Shown: one piece after another, positions 16,972-26,617 of the stretch
Layout of the letters: each line of letters opens with the position of its first letter
How positions within the stretch are numbered: the stretch's first letter is position 1
Assembly (NCBI GenBank): GCA_030148165.1
Contig: JASBTZ010000007.1
Location: forward strand, 1 to 64,000
Direction of reading: 5' to 3'
Length of the DNA: 64,000 nucleotides
Source: Bacteroidota bacterium
GTDB lineage: Bacteria > Bacteroidota > Bacteroidia > Flavobacteriales_D > Crocinitomicaceae
Position numbers and translations under genes: made by a program
Notes under the pieces: generated by a model
Seen by the model: only the letters and a program-made list of their open reading frames with translations
Databases searched by the model: none
What the model was told of the DNA's origin: nothing

Positions 16972-17623
16972 ATCTTTTGATTGTTTCTAACATCTCTGAC
17001 ATATCCTCAAACATGTGATCTGCTATTACTAATTTAGGTTCAGGATGGTGCGATTTTTCCGGTATACACACCACTTGCATTCTCGCGGCTTTCGCAGAAA
17101 TAATTCCATTCAATGAGTCTTCTATTACGAGACATTGGGGTGGTTCCGTATTTAATTCGTTTGCAACAGACAAATAAACAGCCGGGTGAGGCTTGCCGTA
17201 TACCTCATCTTCCGCTGAATGCGTACACTGGAAAAACGACTCTACTTTTAAAGCGTGTAAAACGGTTTCTATCAATACCGTATATGACGATGTTGCTAAT
17301 CCAATTTTATATCCCTTTTGCGACAGATACTTCAAAGTCTCCATCACGCCTGGCAGGGGATGTGCATTCTCATTTATCAATTCAACCATGCGTTGAACGA
17401 TCTTGTGTTCGACATCCTGAGGTGTAAGCTCTTTCCAGCCCCGTTCATTATACCAGTAACGAACAACCTCGTCGATTCTAAGTCCCACCGTGTTCTGAAA
17501 GTCCTTTTTCGTAATCATACAGCCAACGCTGTGAAAAACCTCTTCCATGGCGATCTTCCACAAAGGTTCTGAATCGATCAAAACCCCGTCCATGTCAAAT
17601 ATGACTGCTTCAAATTTATTCAT
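16964..17623 (-). CDS. HAD-IA sugar-phosphate phosphatase (HxpB-like)
   Basis: This 219-residue HAD hydrolase has motif I FDMDGVLIDSEPLWK, motif II ATSSYT, motif III Lys in GKPHPAVYL and motif IV IEDSLNG. FDMDGVLIDSEPLW plus the length favour the hexitol-phosphatase/2-deoxyglucose-6-phosphatase (HxpB/YniC) group; beta-phosphoglucomutase is the main alternative. The start at 17623 is chosen since it places motif I near the N terminus and overlaps the preceding stop by 8 bp. Confidence 0.85.
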   Translation of the reverse strand: MNKFEAVIFDMDGVLIDSEPLWKIAMEEVFHSVGCMITKKDFQNTVGLRIDEVVRYWYNERGWKELTPQDVEHKIVQRMVELINENAHPLPGVMETLKYLSQKGYKIGLATSSYTVLIETVLHALKVESFFQCTHSAEDEVYGKPHPAVYLSVANELNTEPPQCLVIEDSLNGIISAKAARMQVVCIPEKSHHPEPKLVIADHMFEDMSEMLETIKRYD

Positions 17624-18461
17624 TGATAAAATCCCAATGCAGCGAATATAGCTTAGCTTCTCCGAAAATGGAATTTTTTTCGTCGGCAATCAGGAATTCT
17701 GCGTCGGAGATTTTTAATAATGACTCGCGCTGACCGATGGTTATAAACTCAAATCGGGCTATCTCTTCAAGAGCTCCTTTCGACCTTTCAAAGACCATAA
17801 CCTTATCGTAAGTCATCAGGTAGATAAACTTGCCATCTGCATCGGCAGCCGTAATTCCAGAGCTCCACCAACCAGATCTTCCGGAGTTTAGCTTATACTT
17901 TCTTGAAATATTATAGTCTCCCGGGGTTTTTGGAATGACATATACCCAGGTGTCTTTATCATCACCATTCGACCTGTTCTTGGTAAATAACCAAAGTGAA
18001 TCGTCGAAGTGACACATTCCTTCAACGTCATAGAACAATGAATCCGCAGATGGAGGAAATTGTTTCTGCTCATCATACCTGTACTTGATCTTTTCAGCTG
18101 ACACGACATCCTTCTTTAAAATATCGGCTATCAGAACCCGATAGATGATCAGGTTTTTTCGATTATTCAAGTTGTTTCCGAAATCACCTGCATACACGTA
18201 CTCATCATCCACTGTCAAATCTTCCCAATCCTCGTTGCTCCCATTTGTAATTAAAACCTTTCTTTGAATGTTTCCTTTTAAATCCATTAAAATAAATTCC
18301 GGCTTATTACCACCATCATTGATAGCAATCATCGTGGATTCGTCCAATAATCCGATTCCTGATATTTCAGAAAGACTCTCATCCAGCAATATTTCACTGT
18401 GAATTTGCGCATGTAATACGCCGGCCAAGGCCAGGAAGAATATAATCAATGAAAAACGCAT
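17616..18461 (-). CDS. Exported propeller-like hypothetical protein
   Basis: The 281-residue product begins with a signal peptide (MRFSLIIFFLALAGVLHAQ). Segments such as SEISGIGLLDESTMIAINDG, WEDLTVDDEYVYAGDFGNN and DVEGMCHFDDSLWLFTKN alternate like propeller blades and recall SdiA-regulated or esterase-like beta-propellers. The function is unknown. The start is 1 nt from the CNNM gene stop and the stop overlaps the HAD start by 8 nt, so it is embedded in the same transcript. Confidence 0.65.
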   Translation of the reverse strand: MRFSLIIFFLALAGVLHAQIHSEILLDESLSEISGIGLLDESTMIAINDGGNKPEFILMDLKGNIQRKVLITNGSNEDWEDLTVDDEYVYAGDFGNNLNNRKNLIIYRVLIADILKKDVVSAEKIKYRYDEQKQFPPSADSLFYDVEGMCHFDDSLWLFTKNRSNGDDKDTWVYVIPKTPGDYNISRKYKLNSGRSGWWSSGITAADADGKFIYLMTYDKVMVFERSKGALEEIARFEFITIGQRESLLKISDAEFLIADEKNSIFGEAKLYSLHWDFINE

Positions 18462-18462
18462 G

Positions 18463-19713
18463 CTATTTTCTAACGCGAACAACATCAATACGATTATCGC
18501 TCACTTGTTCAATTTCAAATACCAGACCTTGTATCTCAACTTTTGTGCCTGTTTCGGGAATATTAGCTAAGTGGTGAATAATGAATCCGCCCAGCGTCTC
18601 ATATTCTTCACCATCCTCTATGCCAAGCTCGTATTTGTCATTTAAGTAATCCACCTCATGGCGTGCCGATAAACGAAACTCTTTATCCGAAAGCTGTTCG
18701 TCAAGAAGCTCTTCTATATCATGTTCGTCTTCTATTTCACCAAAGATCTCTTCAATAACATCTTCAATTGTCACGACCCCTGCCGTTCCGCCGTATTCAT
18801 CGACAACAACTGCGATATTACCCGAACTATCCGTAAAGAGCTCCAATAATTCCATTCCGGATTTCGCTTCCGGCACAAATGATATTGGCAGTAGAATCTG
18901 TTTGATGGAATCCGGGTTTTTAAACATCTCAAACGAGTGAACATATCCAATGATGTTATCAATGTTTTCGCGGTAGACCAATATTTTGGAAAAGCCTGTC
19001 TCCACAAACTTTTTGTGCAATACCGTGATGTCTTCTTCCAATTCAACAGAAACCACATCGATTCGGGGAACCATACAGTCTCTCGCTTTTACCGAATTGA
19101 AATCCAATGCATTTCGAAGAATCTGTATTTCATTTCCGAGTTCTTCCTCCTCGTTAATGCGATCATTCATATCCTGCACGTAATCTTCCAGGTCAACCTT
19201 AGAAAATACTTTTTCAGTTCTGTTGTTGTCGACCTTTAACCACCTCAATATAACGTCACTGAAAGCCACGATAATCTTAGTTGGTATCAGCATTAACCCG
19301 TAGATGGCCAACATCGGGATCGATGTATAACGTAAAAATCCATTCGGGTTTAACTGAACAATTGCCTTTGGTAAAAATTCTGCTGTAATGAGAACCAGAG
19401 CTGTTGATAGTATCGTTTGCAGTAAAAGGACCAGGCCTTCTTCTGTTATTCCCCATCCATGAATAATTGGATCCAGGATCATCGCAGCAAAGAGACCGAA
19501 GAAAACCAGTGCTACATTATTTCCCAACAGCAACATTGCCAGAAATTCCTGCTCATTTCGGTAATATAATTCAAGAATTCGGCTATTGAGTGTGCCTTTA
19601 GACTTGTCCAGTTCAATCTTAAGTCTATTTGAAGATATATACGCAATCTCTAGTCCTGAGAAAAAGGCTGACAAAGCAAGGGTAATCAGTATACCAATCA
19701 GGGGAACTTCCAT
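18463..19713 (-). CDS. CNNM/CBS/CorC_HlyC-domain membrane protein (hemolysin family)
   Basis: The 416-residue product has an N-terminal CNNM (DUF21) membrane domain of about 1-180, starting LIGILITLALSAFFSGLE, then a CBS pair at about 205-325 containing MVPRIDVVSVE and VVDEYGGTAGVVTIEDVIEE. A C-terminal CorC_HlyC transporter-associated domain occupies about 335-415. Such proteins are linked to Mg2+/Co2+ transport; hemolysin is a historical name. GldE of gliding bacteria has the same architecture, but the usual gldE neighbours are absent here. Confidence 0.9.
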   Translation of the reverse strand: MEVPLIGILITLALSAFFSGLEIAYISSNRLKIELDKSKGTLNSRILELYYRNEQEFLAMLLLGNNVALVFFGLFAAMILDPIIHGWGITEEGLVLLLQTILSTALVLITAEFLPKAIVQLNPNGFLRYTSIPMLAIYGLMLIPTKIIVAFSDVILRWLKVDNNRTEKVFSKVDLEDYVQDMNDRINEEEELGNEIQILRNALDFNSVKARDCMVPRIDVVSVELEEDITVLHKKFVETGFSKILVYRENIDNIIGYVHSFEMFKNPDSIKQILLPISFVPEAKSGMELLELFTDSSGNIAVVVDEYGGTAGVVTIEDVIEEIFGEIEDEHDIEELLDEQLSDKEFRLSARHEVDYLNDKYELGIEDGEEYETLGGFIIHHLANIPETGTKVEIQGLVFEIEQVSDNRIDVVRVRK

Positions 19714-19750
19714 CTACAAACGTTAGTAGAAATATACAAAAATTGCTGGA

Positions 19751-21025
19751 TCAGAGTACATCATGCCCAATGTCGGATCGGTAAACCGCCTTATCAAACG
19801 AGATCTTAGCTAATGACTCATAGGATTTTTTTAGGGCTGATTCCAGATCCTTTCCGTAGGAAGTGGCCGCAAGGACTCTACCTCCTGCCGTCTTAATTAC
19901 AGGTCCGTCGGCAACGGTTCCTGCGTGAAAGACAATGCTCTCATCCACTTTATTCAGGCCTTCAATCTTCTTGCCCTTTTCATAACTTTCCGGATATCCA
20001 CCAGACACCATCATCACTGTGGCAGCGCTGCGGTCATCGAACACCACATCTCTTTCCGACAATGTTCCCGTTGCAACTCCCTCGAACAGATCCAGTAGAT
20101 CAGACTTTAATCTCGGTATAACCACCTCCGTTTCCGGGTCACCCATTCTACAGTTATACTCGATGACGTATGGTTCGTTTTTAACGTTTATCAGACCAAA
20201 GAAAATGAAGCCTTTATAAGTAATACCATCCGACTTTAAGCCCTTGATGGTAGGTATGATCACCTGATTCTCTATTTTGTCCAGAAAAGTTGGATTAGCA
20301 AATGGCACGGGAGAGATCGCGCCCATTCCACCGGTATTTAATCCGGTGTCTCCTTCTCCAATTCTCTTATAATCTTTCGCTTCAGGTAGTTTCTTATAAG
20401 CATCTCCATCCGTAATGACAAAGCAAGACAACTCAATCCCGTCTAAAAATTCTTCAATCACTACACGTGAACTTGCCTCTCCAAACTTCGCATCGCTTAG
20501 CATATTTTTTAGCTCCTTTTTAGCCTCTTTTAAGCTATCTAAAATAAGAACTCCCTTGCCGGCAGCTAATCCATCTGCCTTTAATACATACGGGGGCTTA
20601 AGGCTTTCCAGGAACGCCTGTCCTTCCTTCAGTGTGTCTTTCGTAAATGTCTGATACTTTGCCGTTGGGATATTGTGTCGTTTCATGAATTCCTTGGCGA
20701 AATCTTTGCTTCCTTCAAGTTGAGCGGCTTCTTTATTTGGACCAACAATACCAACGCCCTTCAGGAATTCATCTCCCTCGAAAAAATCTACAATACCATT
20801 TACAAGCGGATCTTCCGGTCCTACAACCACCATCCCTATTTCGTTTTCGAGAACGAAGTCTTTAATGGCTTTGAAGTCATTGGGTTGTAGGTCGACGTTT
20901 GTTCCTAACTGAGCGGTACCTGCATTACCGGGAGCAATAAAAAGTTTCTCTAAAATTGAGCTTTTAGACATTTTCCATGCGAGTGCATGCTCTCTACCTC
21001 CTGATCCGATTAATAATACGCGCAT
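19751..21025 (-). CDS. purD: Phosphoribosylamine-glycine ligase (GAR synthetase)
   Basis: The 424-residue length is typical for PurD. The N terminus shows GSGGREHALAWK, followed by the ATP-grasp core (FAKEFMKRHNIPTAKY, VLKADGLAAGKGVLIL, VIEYNCRMGDPETEVV) and a C-terminal barrel. It catalyses ATP-dependent ligation of glycine to phosphoribosylamine in de novo purine synthesis. It begins 1 nt after purQ, so the two are certainly in the same operon and probably co-translated. Confidence 0.97.
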   Translation of the reverse strand: MRVLLIGSGGREHALAWKMSKSSILEKLFIAPGNAGTAQLGTNVDLQPNDFKAIKDFVLENEIGMVVVGPEDPLVNGIVDFFEGDEFLKGVGIVGPNKEAAQLEGSKDFAKEFMKRHNIPTAKYQTFTKDTLKEGQAFLESLKPPYVLKADGLAAGKGVLILDSLKEAKKELKNMLSDAKFGEASSRVVIEEFLDGIELSCFVITDGDAYKKLPEAKDYKRIGEGDTGLNTGGMGAISPVPFANPTFLDKIENQVIIPTIKGLKSDGITYKGFIFFGLINVKNEPYVIEYNCRMGDPETEVVIPRLKSDLLDLFEGVATGTLSERDVVFDDRSAATVMMVSGGYPESYEKGKKIEGLNKVDESIVFHAGTVADGPVIKTAGGRVLAATSYGKDLESALKKSYESLAKISFDKAVYRSDIGHDVL

Positions 21026-21026
21026 G

Positions 21027-21719
21027 TTAGTTTTTACAATAATTTAGGATTGATTCAAGCATGGCCCTGCCGTCCTGGTTGCCAAGCTCAGCATCCGATG
21101 CGCGTTCCGGGTGTGGCATCATTCCAAAGACATTTCTTCCTTCATTACAAATACCGGCAATGTTATCCAACGAACCATTTGGGTTCACTGCTTCTGAAAC
21201 CTCCGCATCAGATGAACAATAACGGAAAATCACCTGATCATTCGCTCTTAGCTTGTCCAATGTTTCCTTTGGAGCATAGTACCTTCCTTCTCCATGGGCA
21301 ATCGGAATTTTATATGATTTCTCCTTGTCCAGACCCTTCGTTATTGGTGTAGTGTCATTGGCTGGTTTCAGATAAATATTCTTGCAAATAAACTTCTGAT
21401 TATCGTTGTGTAGTAATGCTCCCTCTAGTAATCCGGACTCAGTCAGAATCTGAAACCCATTACATATACCAAGGACATACCCGCCATTTTTTGCGTGTTC
21501 AATTACTTTTGCCATGATCGGGGAGTGCATTGCGATTGCACCTGAACGCAGGTAATCTCCATACGAAAACCCACCAGGTAGGACCACGAAATCAACCCCT
21601 TTGAGGTCCGCGTCTTTGTGCCATAAACGTTCAACTTTCTGTTCAAGGATTGACTCCAGAACGTAGATCATATCCTGATCGCAATTAGAGCCTGGAAAAG
21701 TTACTACACCGAATTTCAT
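21027..21719 (-). CDS. purQ: FGAM synthase glutaminase subunit
   Basis: The 230-residue class I glutaminase starts MKFGVVTFPGSNCDQD. The nucleophile is Cys86 (GICNGFQ), and His203 and Glu205 lie in the MPHPERASD motif. It supplies ammonia to formylglycinamidine synthase. The upstream 27 in-frame codons lack PurQ similarity, so the ATG at 21719 is taken. It sits between the DUF6427-like membrane gene and purD. Confidence 0.96.
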   Translation of the reverse strand: MKFGVVTFPGSNCDQDMIYVLESILEQKVERLWHKDADLKGVDFVVLPGGFSYGDYLRSGAIAMHSPIMAKVIEHAKNGGYVLGICNGFQILTESGLLEGALLHNDNQKFICKNIYLKPANDTTPITKGLDKEKSYKIPIAHGEGRYYAPKETLDKLRANDQVIFRYCSSDAEVSEAVNPNGSLDNIAGICNEGRNVFGMMPHPERASDAELGNQDGRAMLESILNYCKN

Positions 21720-21762
21720 TTTGTCATTGTTTTGAGCATACAAAATTACGATTATTCGACGT

Positions 21763-22722
21763 CTATTGAATGAAAGGAATAAAAAACTTACCCACAGCAA
21801 AAATAAGGCACATATAGAAAAAGAAGACTGCTGAAGGCCTCGGTGTTTTAGACCCGAAAGCGAAGGGGAGAATAAACATCAGGGAGATGAACACCATGGC
21901 TAAAGCCTGCACTTTGTGGAAAACAAAATACTCCAGGGCGAAAAGGCCGAGCGACAGAAAAATCAACATGATTAGAATTGAATAGAGTTTTCTTAGACGT
22001 ATTGATCCTATCTGCATTTTCTGAAGTAGCTTTTTGAGGCTCAGCATAAAGAAGGTGAAAACCACCGTAGCCAATACAACCATGTCTAAAAAGAAGCGCT
22101 CATCTGACGAACTGCTAAAGCTGTCTGTTGTCAACTCAATTTCAAATACCATATAGTTGACACGGGCATACAGCATTGGCAAAGTAAAGCCTGTAATTGT
22201 CAACAAGGATTCCCTGAAATCAAAAGGTCTGAATACCCAAATGATCCAGAATAAAAAGGGAAGCGATAAAATAAACACCGGATAACAAGAGGCGGCCAAT
22301 CCAAACAGGAATGCAATATTAAATGATAGTTTCCGAGCGTCTTCATTTTGCTGTAACTTAAATATTTGTTGCACCGCTAATACGATGAATACCTGAGCAA
22401 TTGCAAAACCATCGAGATAATAAAATGAATGAAAAAAACTCATAAAGACCACGTAAATGAGCGACACAATGTAACTATTCCTCTCCAGGAACTGGTTTCT
22501 GTTAAATGTAGTATTTAGCAGATTTGCGTTAATAAGTACGATAAGTGGCGCCAGAAGAATGGTTATCCATTCGTATTTAATGGTGTGATTCCCCCAAACA
22601 CCAAAACTTGTTTCTTCGGGTAGGTGGTGAGGAAAATATAGGTTTAGGATTACGAAGCCAGCTATGATAAATGGCAATAAAATTAAGACCAGAGGCCGAT
22701 TGTTGTGAAATAATCCTACCAT
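21763..22722 (-). CDS. Multi-pass membrane protein, DUF6427-like
   Basis: This 319-residue protein has about eight to ten hydrophobic helices, beginning MVGLFHNNRPLVLILLPF. Its size and its position upstream of purine genes match the flavobacterial DUF6427 family. The function is unknown. The 43-nt gap to purQ and the shared strand suggest co-transcription. It is divergent from dksA. Confidence 0.75.
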   Translation of the reverse strand: MVGLFHNNRPLVLILLPFIIAGFVILNLYFPHHLPEETSFGVWGNHTIKYEWITILLAPLIVLINANLLNTTFNRNQFLERNSYIVSLIYVVFMSFFHSFYYLDGFAIAQVFIVLAVQQIFKLQQNEDARKLSFNIAFLFGLAASCYPVFILSLPFLFWIIWVFRPFDFRESLLTITGFTLPMLYARVNYMVFEIELTTDSFSSSSDERFFLDMVVLATVVFTFFMLSLKKLLQKMQIGSIRLRKLYSILIMLIFLSLGLFALEYFVFHKVQALAMVFISLMFILPFAFGSKTPRPSAVFFFYMCLIFAVGKFFIPFIQ

Positions 22723-22855
22723 TTACACGAATATACATTTTTTATCATGGCTTTGTTGTGTAGTAATTATGAGAATTTTATATTTATCTTCGCCCTTCTC
22801 GAAAATAAATCAGAGACCGTAACCATAAGGATGGCGAACGATAAATACTTTCACA

Positions 22856-23236
22856 ATGGCAAAGGAAAAAACAAGATATTCAGATAGTGAGTTAGCAGAG
22901 TTCAAAGAGTTGATACTCGCGAAGCTCAAAGAAGCAAAAGATGACCTCGATCTATTAAAGGGGTCTTTGTCGCACAGCGATGACCATGGAACAGATGATA
23001 CCGGTAGGTCTTTCAATATGATGGAGGACGGATCCGACACCTTATCTAGAGAAGAAATTGCGCAGCTGGCTGCGCGTCAGGAGAAGTTTATTTCGAACCT
23101 TCAGAACGCTTTGGTTCGTATCGAAAACAAAACTTATGGTATCTGCCGCGTAACTGGTAAGTTGATTCAAAAAGAACGATTAAAGCTGGTTCCACACGCA
23201 ACCTTAAGCATCGAGGCTAAAAACGCACAAAAGTAA
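22856..23236 (+). CDS. dksA: DksA/TraR-family protein with degenerate zinc finger
   Basis: This 126-residue protein has a helical coiled-coil N-terminal part and a C-terminal globular domain of DksA type (YGICRVTGKLIQKERLKLVP). DksA binds the RNA-polymerase secondary channel and modulates the stringent response. The zinc-binding tetracysteine motif is reduced to one Cys, which I recall as usual for Bacteroidota members. The acidic tip of the coiled coil that acts on the polymerase could not be confirmed by eye. It lies 3 nt before lspA and is probably co-transcribed with it. Confidence 0.85.
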   Translation: MAKEKTRYSDSELAEFKELILAKLKEAKDDLDLLKGSLSHSDDHGTDDTGRSFNMMEDGSDTLSREEIAQLAARQEKFISNLQNALVRIENKTYGICRVTGKLIQKERLKLVPHATLSIEAKNAQK

Positions 23237-23239
23237 GTC

Positions 23240-23923
23240 GTGAGAAAAAAGGTTCTGATCGTTGCCCTTATTGTCGCAACGATATTGATCATAGATCAGA
23301 TCATCAAGATCTACGTCAAAACAACTTTTGACCCCTATGAGACACACTCCATTTTTGGAGACTGGTTTATTATGGAGTATATCGAAAACCAGGGGATGGC
23401 CTTTGGAACAACTTTCGGATCTTCTATTTGGGGAAAACTTTCACTTAGTGTTTTTCGTATTGTTGCGATCTTGGGGATTATTTATTATTGGTTTAAGCAG
23501 TACAAAAAAGGAGCGCGCCTGGAGTTTTTAATCGCCTTGGGTATGATCCTGGCAGGTGCTTCCGGAAACCTGATCGATTCCATGTGCTATGATTATATCT
23601 TTCCTGTAGATCAATACATGGATTGCTGGTTAGATTATAACCAGCTTGAAGGCTCAGGAAATTTGGTTGATTGTGGTTACCGGGATGTAGAGGTGCGCCA
23701 TACCGGTTTCCTTTTTGGCAATGTGGTAGACATGTTCAAGTTTCAGGCACACTGGCCTGATTGGATGCCATTGGTCGGAGGCGGTGAGGTGTTCCCGGCG
23801 ATCTGGAATGTGGCAGACGCTTCGATTACACTAGGTGTTATCATGGTTCTTATCAGACAGCGTCATTATTTCCCTAGAAAGCAGAAGAAATCAGTGTCTC
23901 AACACCAAGAAGCTGCCGAATAA
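23240..23923 (+). CDS. lspA: Lipoprotein signal peptidase (SPase II)
   Basis: The 227-residue inner-membrane aspartyl protease has catalytic Asp164 in GNVVDMF and Asp193 in NVADASITLG. It starts with a GTG at 23240, 3 nt after dksA. A periplasmic insertion (about residues 120-160, DYIFPVDQYMDCWLDYNQ) makes it longer than the E. coli enzyme (about 165 residues), as is common in Bacteroidota. It cleaves prolipoprotein signal peptides before lipid-modified Cys, consistent with the many lipoproteins in this window. Confidence 0.95.
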   Translation: MRKKVLIVALIVATILIIDQIIKIYVKTTFDPYETHSIFGDWFIMEYIENQGMAFGTTFGSSIWGKLSLSVFRIVAILGIIYYWFKQYKKGARLEFLIALGMILAGASGNLIDSMCYDYIFPVDQYMDCWLDYNQLEGSGNLVDCGYRDVEVRHTGFLFGNVVDMFKFQAHWPDWMPLVGGGEVFPAIWNVADASITLGVIMVLIRQRHYFPRKQKKSVSQHQEAAE

Positions 23924-23981
23924 TTTCCTTCTTTTGAACCCTTTCTAACATGGCTTGTACTAGGCATCAAAATTACAAGTC

Positions 23982-24902
23982 ATGAAAAAAATTTATTCCA
24001 TTATTGCACTGATGTTCCTATCGGGATCATTATTTGCACAGTACAACAGAAGTGCCGGATCGAATGCACCGGTAGAATATCGCAAAGTAGAATATTATGA
24101 TGCTGAGGCCGAAGAAACAAGAGTTCGCGTTGACACTGTTTCTGTTCAAGCCGCCCGAGACAACTACGGTAACGCGTCGAGCAGCGATTACGATTTAGCC
24201 GTAGATGGGGCTTTCGAAGGTCAAACAATCGTTGTTCTACATCTCTATACGGGAGAGGGGTTCGATTTTTCAAAACCAAAAGCTGCTCTTGCACAAAAAG
24301 GATTCTCTGTCTATCGCTACATTAACTTCCCGCCTTCTGCTGATTCCTTGAAAGCCGCTCTTGATAAAGCTTGTCAACTTTGGGTGGTTAGCGACAGTTA
24401 CAATAAGCTGAACCAGGAACACGTCGCTGTTATCAAAGATTATTTCGATGCTGGCCACGGAGTTTATATCTGGGGAGACAATCAGCCATATTATGCTGAT
24501 GCAAACATTTTGGCAAGAGCCCTTGTTGGTACAGAAATGTCAGGTAACGACTATGGTGATCAGGAAATTGGTGTGAAGAACGATACTACCAATTCCGGTG
24601 TTTTAAAAAATCACCTATTAACAACGGGGCTTGAGCATATCTATGAAGGAATCACAATTGCTTCTTTACCTCAACATCAATCCATGACGCCATTAATTTG
24701 GGGTTCAAATGGTAAGATCGTTGCGTCCGTTTATGAAGCCGGTAACAAACGATTAATCATTGACGGTGGTTTTACTCGACTTTACGTTAAATGGGATACT
24801 GCCGGTACAGGACGCTATGTTAAGAATGCGGCTGCCTGGTTAGTAAACTACGAACGATTCGGTGAAGAAGTTTTAAGTGAAACCCTAAAAGAAGGGAACT
24901 AG
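23982..24902 (+). CDS. Exported protein with GATase-like fold
   Basis: The 306-residue product has a signal peptide (MKKIYSIIALMFLSGSLFAQ). Residues of about 75-290 show alternating strand/helix elements such as TIVVLHLYTGEGFDFSKP, QLWVVSDSYNKLNQEH and IKDYFDAGHGVYIWGDN. They resemble the Rossmann-like class I glutamine amidotransferase/DUF4350 fold, but no nucleophile Cys is visible. The role is unknown. Its stop shares the CTAG tetranucleotide with the convergent barrel gene. Confidence 0.6.
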   Translation: MKKIYSIIALMFLSGSLFAQYNRSAGSNAPVEYRKVEYYDAEAEETRVRVDTVSVQAARDNYGNASSSDYDLAVDGAFEGQTIVVLHLYTGEGFDFSKPKAALAQKGFSVYRYINFPPSADSLKAALDKACQLWVVSDSYNKLNQEHVAVIKDYFDAGHGVYIWGDNQPYYADANILARALVGTEMSGNDYGDQEIGVKNDTTNSGVLKNHLLTTGLEHIYEGITIASLPQHQSMTPLIWGSNGKIVASVYEAGNKRLIIDGGFTRLYVKWDTAGTGRYVKNAAAWLVNYERFGEEVLSETLKEGN

Positions 24903-26617
24903 AAACGATACGTTACACCTCCCATTACCTGGAACGAGTGTACGGGTGCATTATACCATCTCATATATCTTTGGGATGGTATATTGTTTAACTGAACAAA
25001 TGCCGAGAATCGTTTGTTGTATCGGTATTCAATTCCAAGGTTTGCATCTGTTATAAAATTCAGTGTCTTGATGTACTGACCGTTTTCCAGTTCAACATCT
25101 TCGCCGTCTTCATAAACCAATGCCTTTCTACCTTGTTCCATATTCAGATCCAGGTTAAATATGAACTTATCTAAAAGATTATACGATCCGCGAAGAATGA
25201 ATTGTAGTTGTGGTAAGTTCCATGCATAGCTATTATTACGCGCCTCATACGATCTAAATACGCCGATCCCGTCGATTTTCAGTTTCTCATTAAGTTGGTA
25301 AGAAATCGACCCATCGATAGTTGTAATGTTCATTGTATCAAAGATCACGGCAAACTGGTTTCCGACAGAATAAGTCGTGTCATTGATAAAGAGCGCCTTA
25401 TTCTTCACGTTGGCAAAACTGATGCCGGCATTGAAATTAATTCTCTTAGAGAGCGTCCCTTTGATTCCACCATAGAAATCAATACCCGTACTCTCATTGA
25501 GCATATTTACATTTGCCATCAAAAACTCATTCTCACCGGTAAGCGATTTGAATGTGTTTTGTTTCAACCCTCCTCTCAATCCCGCATATGGAATGAAAAT
25601 GTCGTTAAACATGCTGTATTTAAGCTCAGCAATGGGATAGATGTAAGCTCTCGTTTTGTTATGACCGTCGAAAACAATGTCCAGACCAATCTTTGCTTTA
25701 AATCGATCATCCTTTAATTGGGTGGTGATTGTTGGTTTAATGTTAACAATGGTATTGTTTAATACGATTCCCGTATCCAGAGCGTTATCCAGACTGTCTC
25801 CATCCACCCCATATTTATATCCGTTGTATCGAACGTTAAATTCGGCGGCATAAACCTCATGGCGAAGTTTGTACCATGCTTTCGTACTAACTCCGAAATA
25901 GTTTTCCCGTGCTCTCCATTCATCGCGACCCTCAATAATTGGCTTTTTGGAAGTATAGTTATTATAGTCCATGCCTATACCAAAATTCACTTTTGCACTA
26001 TCCTTGCGGTGTGAAGCAAACGACCCGCTCATCCCAAAATCACTATACCGTTGCGCTATACTATCTTTGCTTAAAAAACTAAGCGTGTCGGATGGATAGG
26101 CATAATAATGTAAACCCTGATTATTATAGTGAAGATCGCCAAGCAAGGTGTATTTACGCTCTCTGATCCCACCGTAGATTAACCCTTTCGTTCTATCAAA
26201 TGTGTTAATTGGAATGTCCGGTATGTTTCCAAGCGAACTCAGGTGTTTTATGTGGGCGCCATAAGCAAATTTTCTTGATCGCTTTGAGTCGAAATAGACC
26301 TCTCCGAGCGGCATAAACTCAGTTCCTACACCTGCCTTCACATAGAAGTTATAAAGCTTGGGAAGTTTCTCCGTGGTCTTGATCTTCGCAGGGTTGATTT
26401 GGTCAACATCTGTGTCTGTCTCAATTTTAATGGACAATAATGGATATTCTACCATGGGAGTCTGCAGAGATGTATCAATGATCTTAGGAGCGAGACTCAT
26501 CCGGAACGCCGTTTCAACGGAGCGCTCGCCAGTTGCCTGCACTTCATGGTCAATGCCCCCTTGGGCAAAGATGTTTGCTGTAAAAACTAAAGTCGATATG
26601 AGTATAAAAAACCTCAT
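24899..26617 (-). CDS. Outer-membrane beta-barrel protein, partner of TPR gene
   Basis: This 572-residue protein has a signal peptide (MRFFILISTLVFTANIFAQ) and then about 450 residues of alternating strands, ending in an aromatic C terminus (VMGGVTYRF) typical of BamA-dependent barrels. No clear plug or TonB box was seen, so it may be a non-TonB barrel. Its ATG overlaps the TPR stop as TAATG, so it is translationally coupled to the large TPR protein. Such TPR/barrel pairs recur in Bacteroidota, but the role is unknown. Confidence 0.75.
   Translation of the reverse strand: MRFFILISTLVFTANIFAQGGIDHEVQATGERSVETAFRMSLAPKIIDTSLQTPMVEYPLLSIKIETDTDVDQINPAKIKTTEKLPKLYNFYVKAGVGTEFMPLGEVYFDSKRSRKFAYGAHIKHLSSLGNIPDIPINTFDRTKGLIYGGIRERKYTLLGDLHYNNQGLHYYAYPSDTLSFLSKDSIAQRYSDFGMSGSFASHRKDSAKVNFGIGMDYNNYTSKKPIIEGRDEWRARENYFGVSTKAWYKLRHEVYAAEFNVRYNGYKYGVDGDSLDNALDTGIVLNNTIVNIKPTITTQLKDDRFKAKIGLDIVFDGHNKTRAYIYPIAELKYSMFNDIFIPYAGLRGGLKQNTFKSLTGENEFLMANVNMLNESTGIDFYGGIKGTLSKRINFNAGISFANVKNKALFINDTTYSVGNQFAVIFDTMNITTIDGSISYQLNEKLKIDGIGVFRSYEARNNSYAWNLPQLQFILRGSYNLLDKFIFNLDLNMEQGRKALVYEDGEDVELENGQYIKTLNFITDANLGIEYRYNKRFSAFVQLNNIPSQRYMRWYNAPVHSFQVMGGVTYRF

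Noticed and set aside
18463-19713. Assignment as GldE
   Set aside because: The domain order matches, but typical gldE neighbours (ssb, gldD) are absent, so only the CNNM/CBS family name is used.
23951-23966. TGGCTTGTACTAGGCA resembling a sigma-54 promoter
   Set aside because: GG and GC spacing fits, but the start codon is only 15 bp away and the TT before GC is missing.
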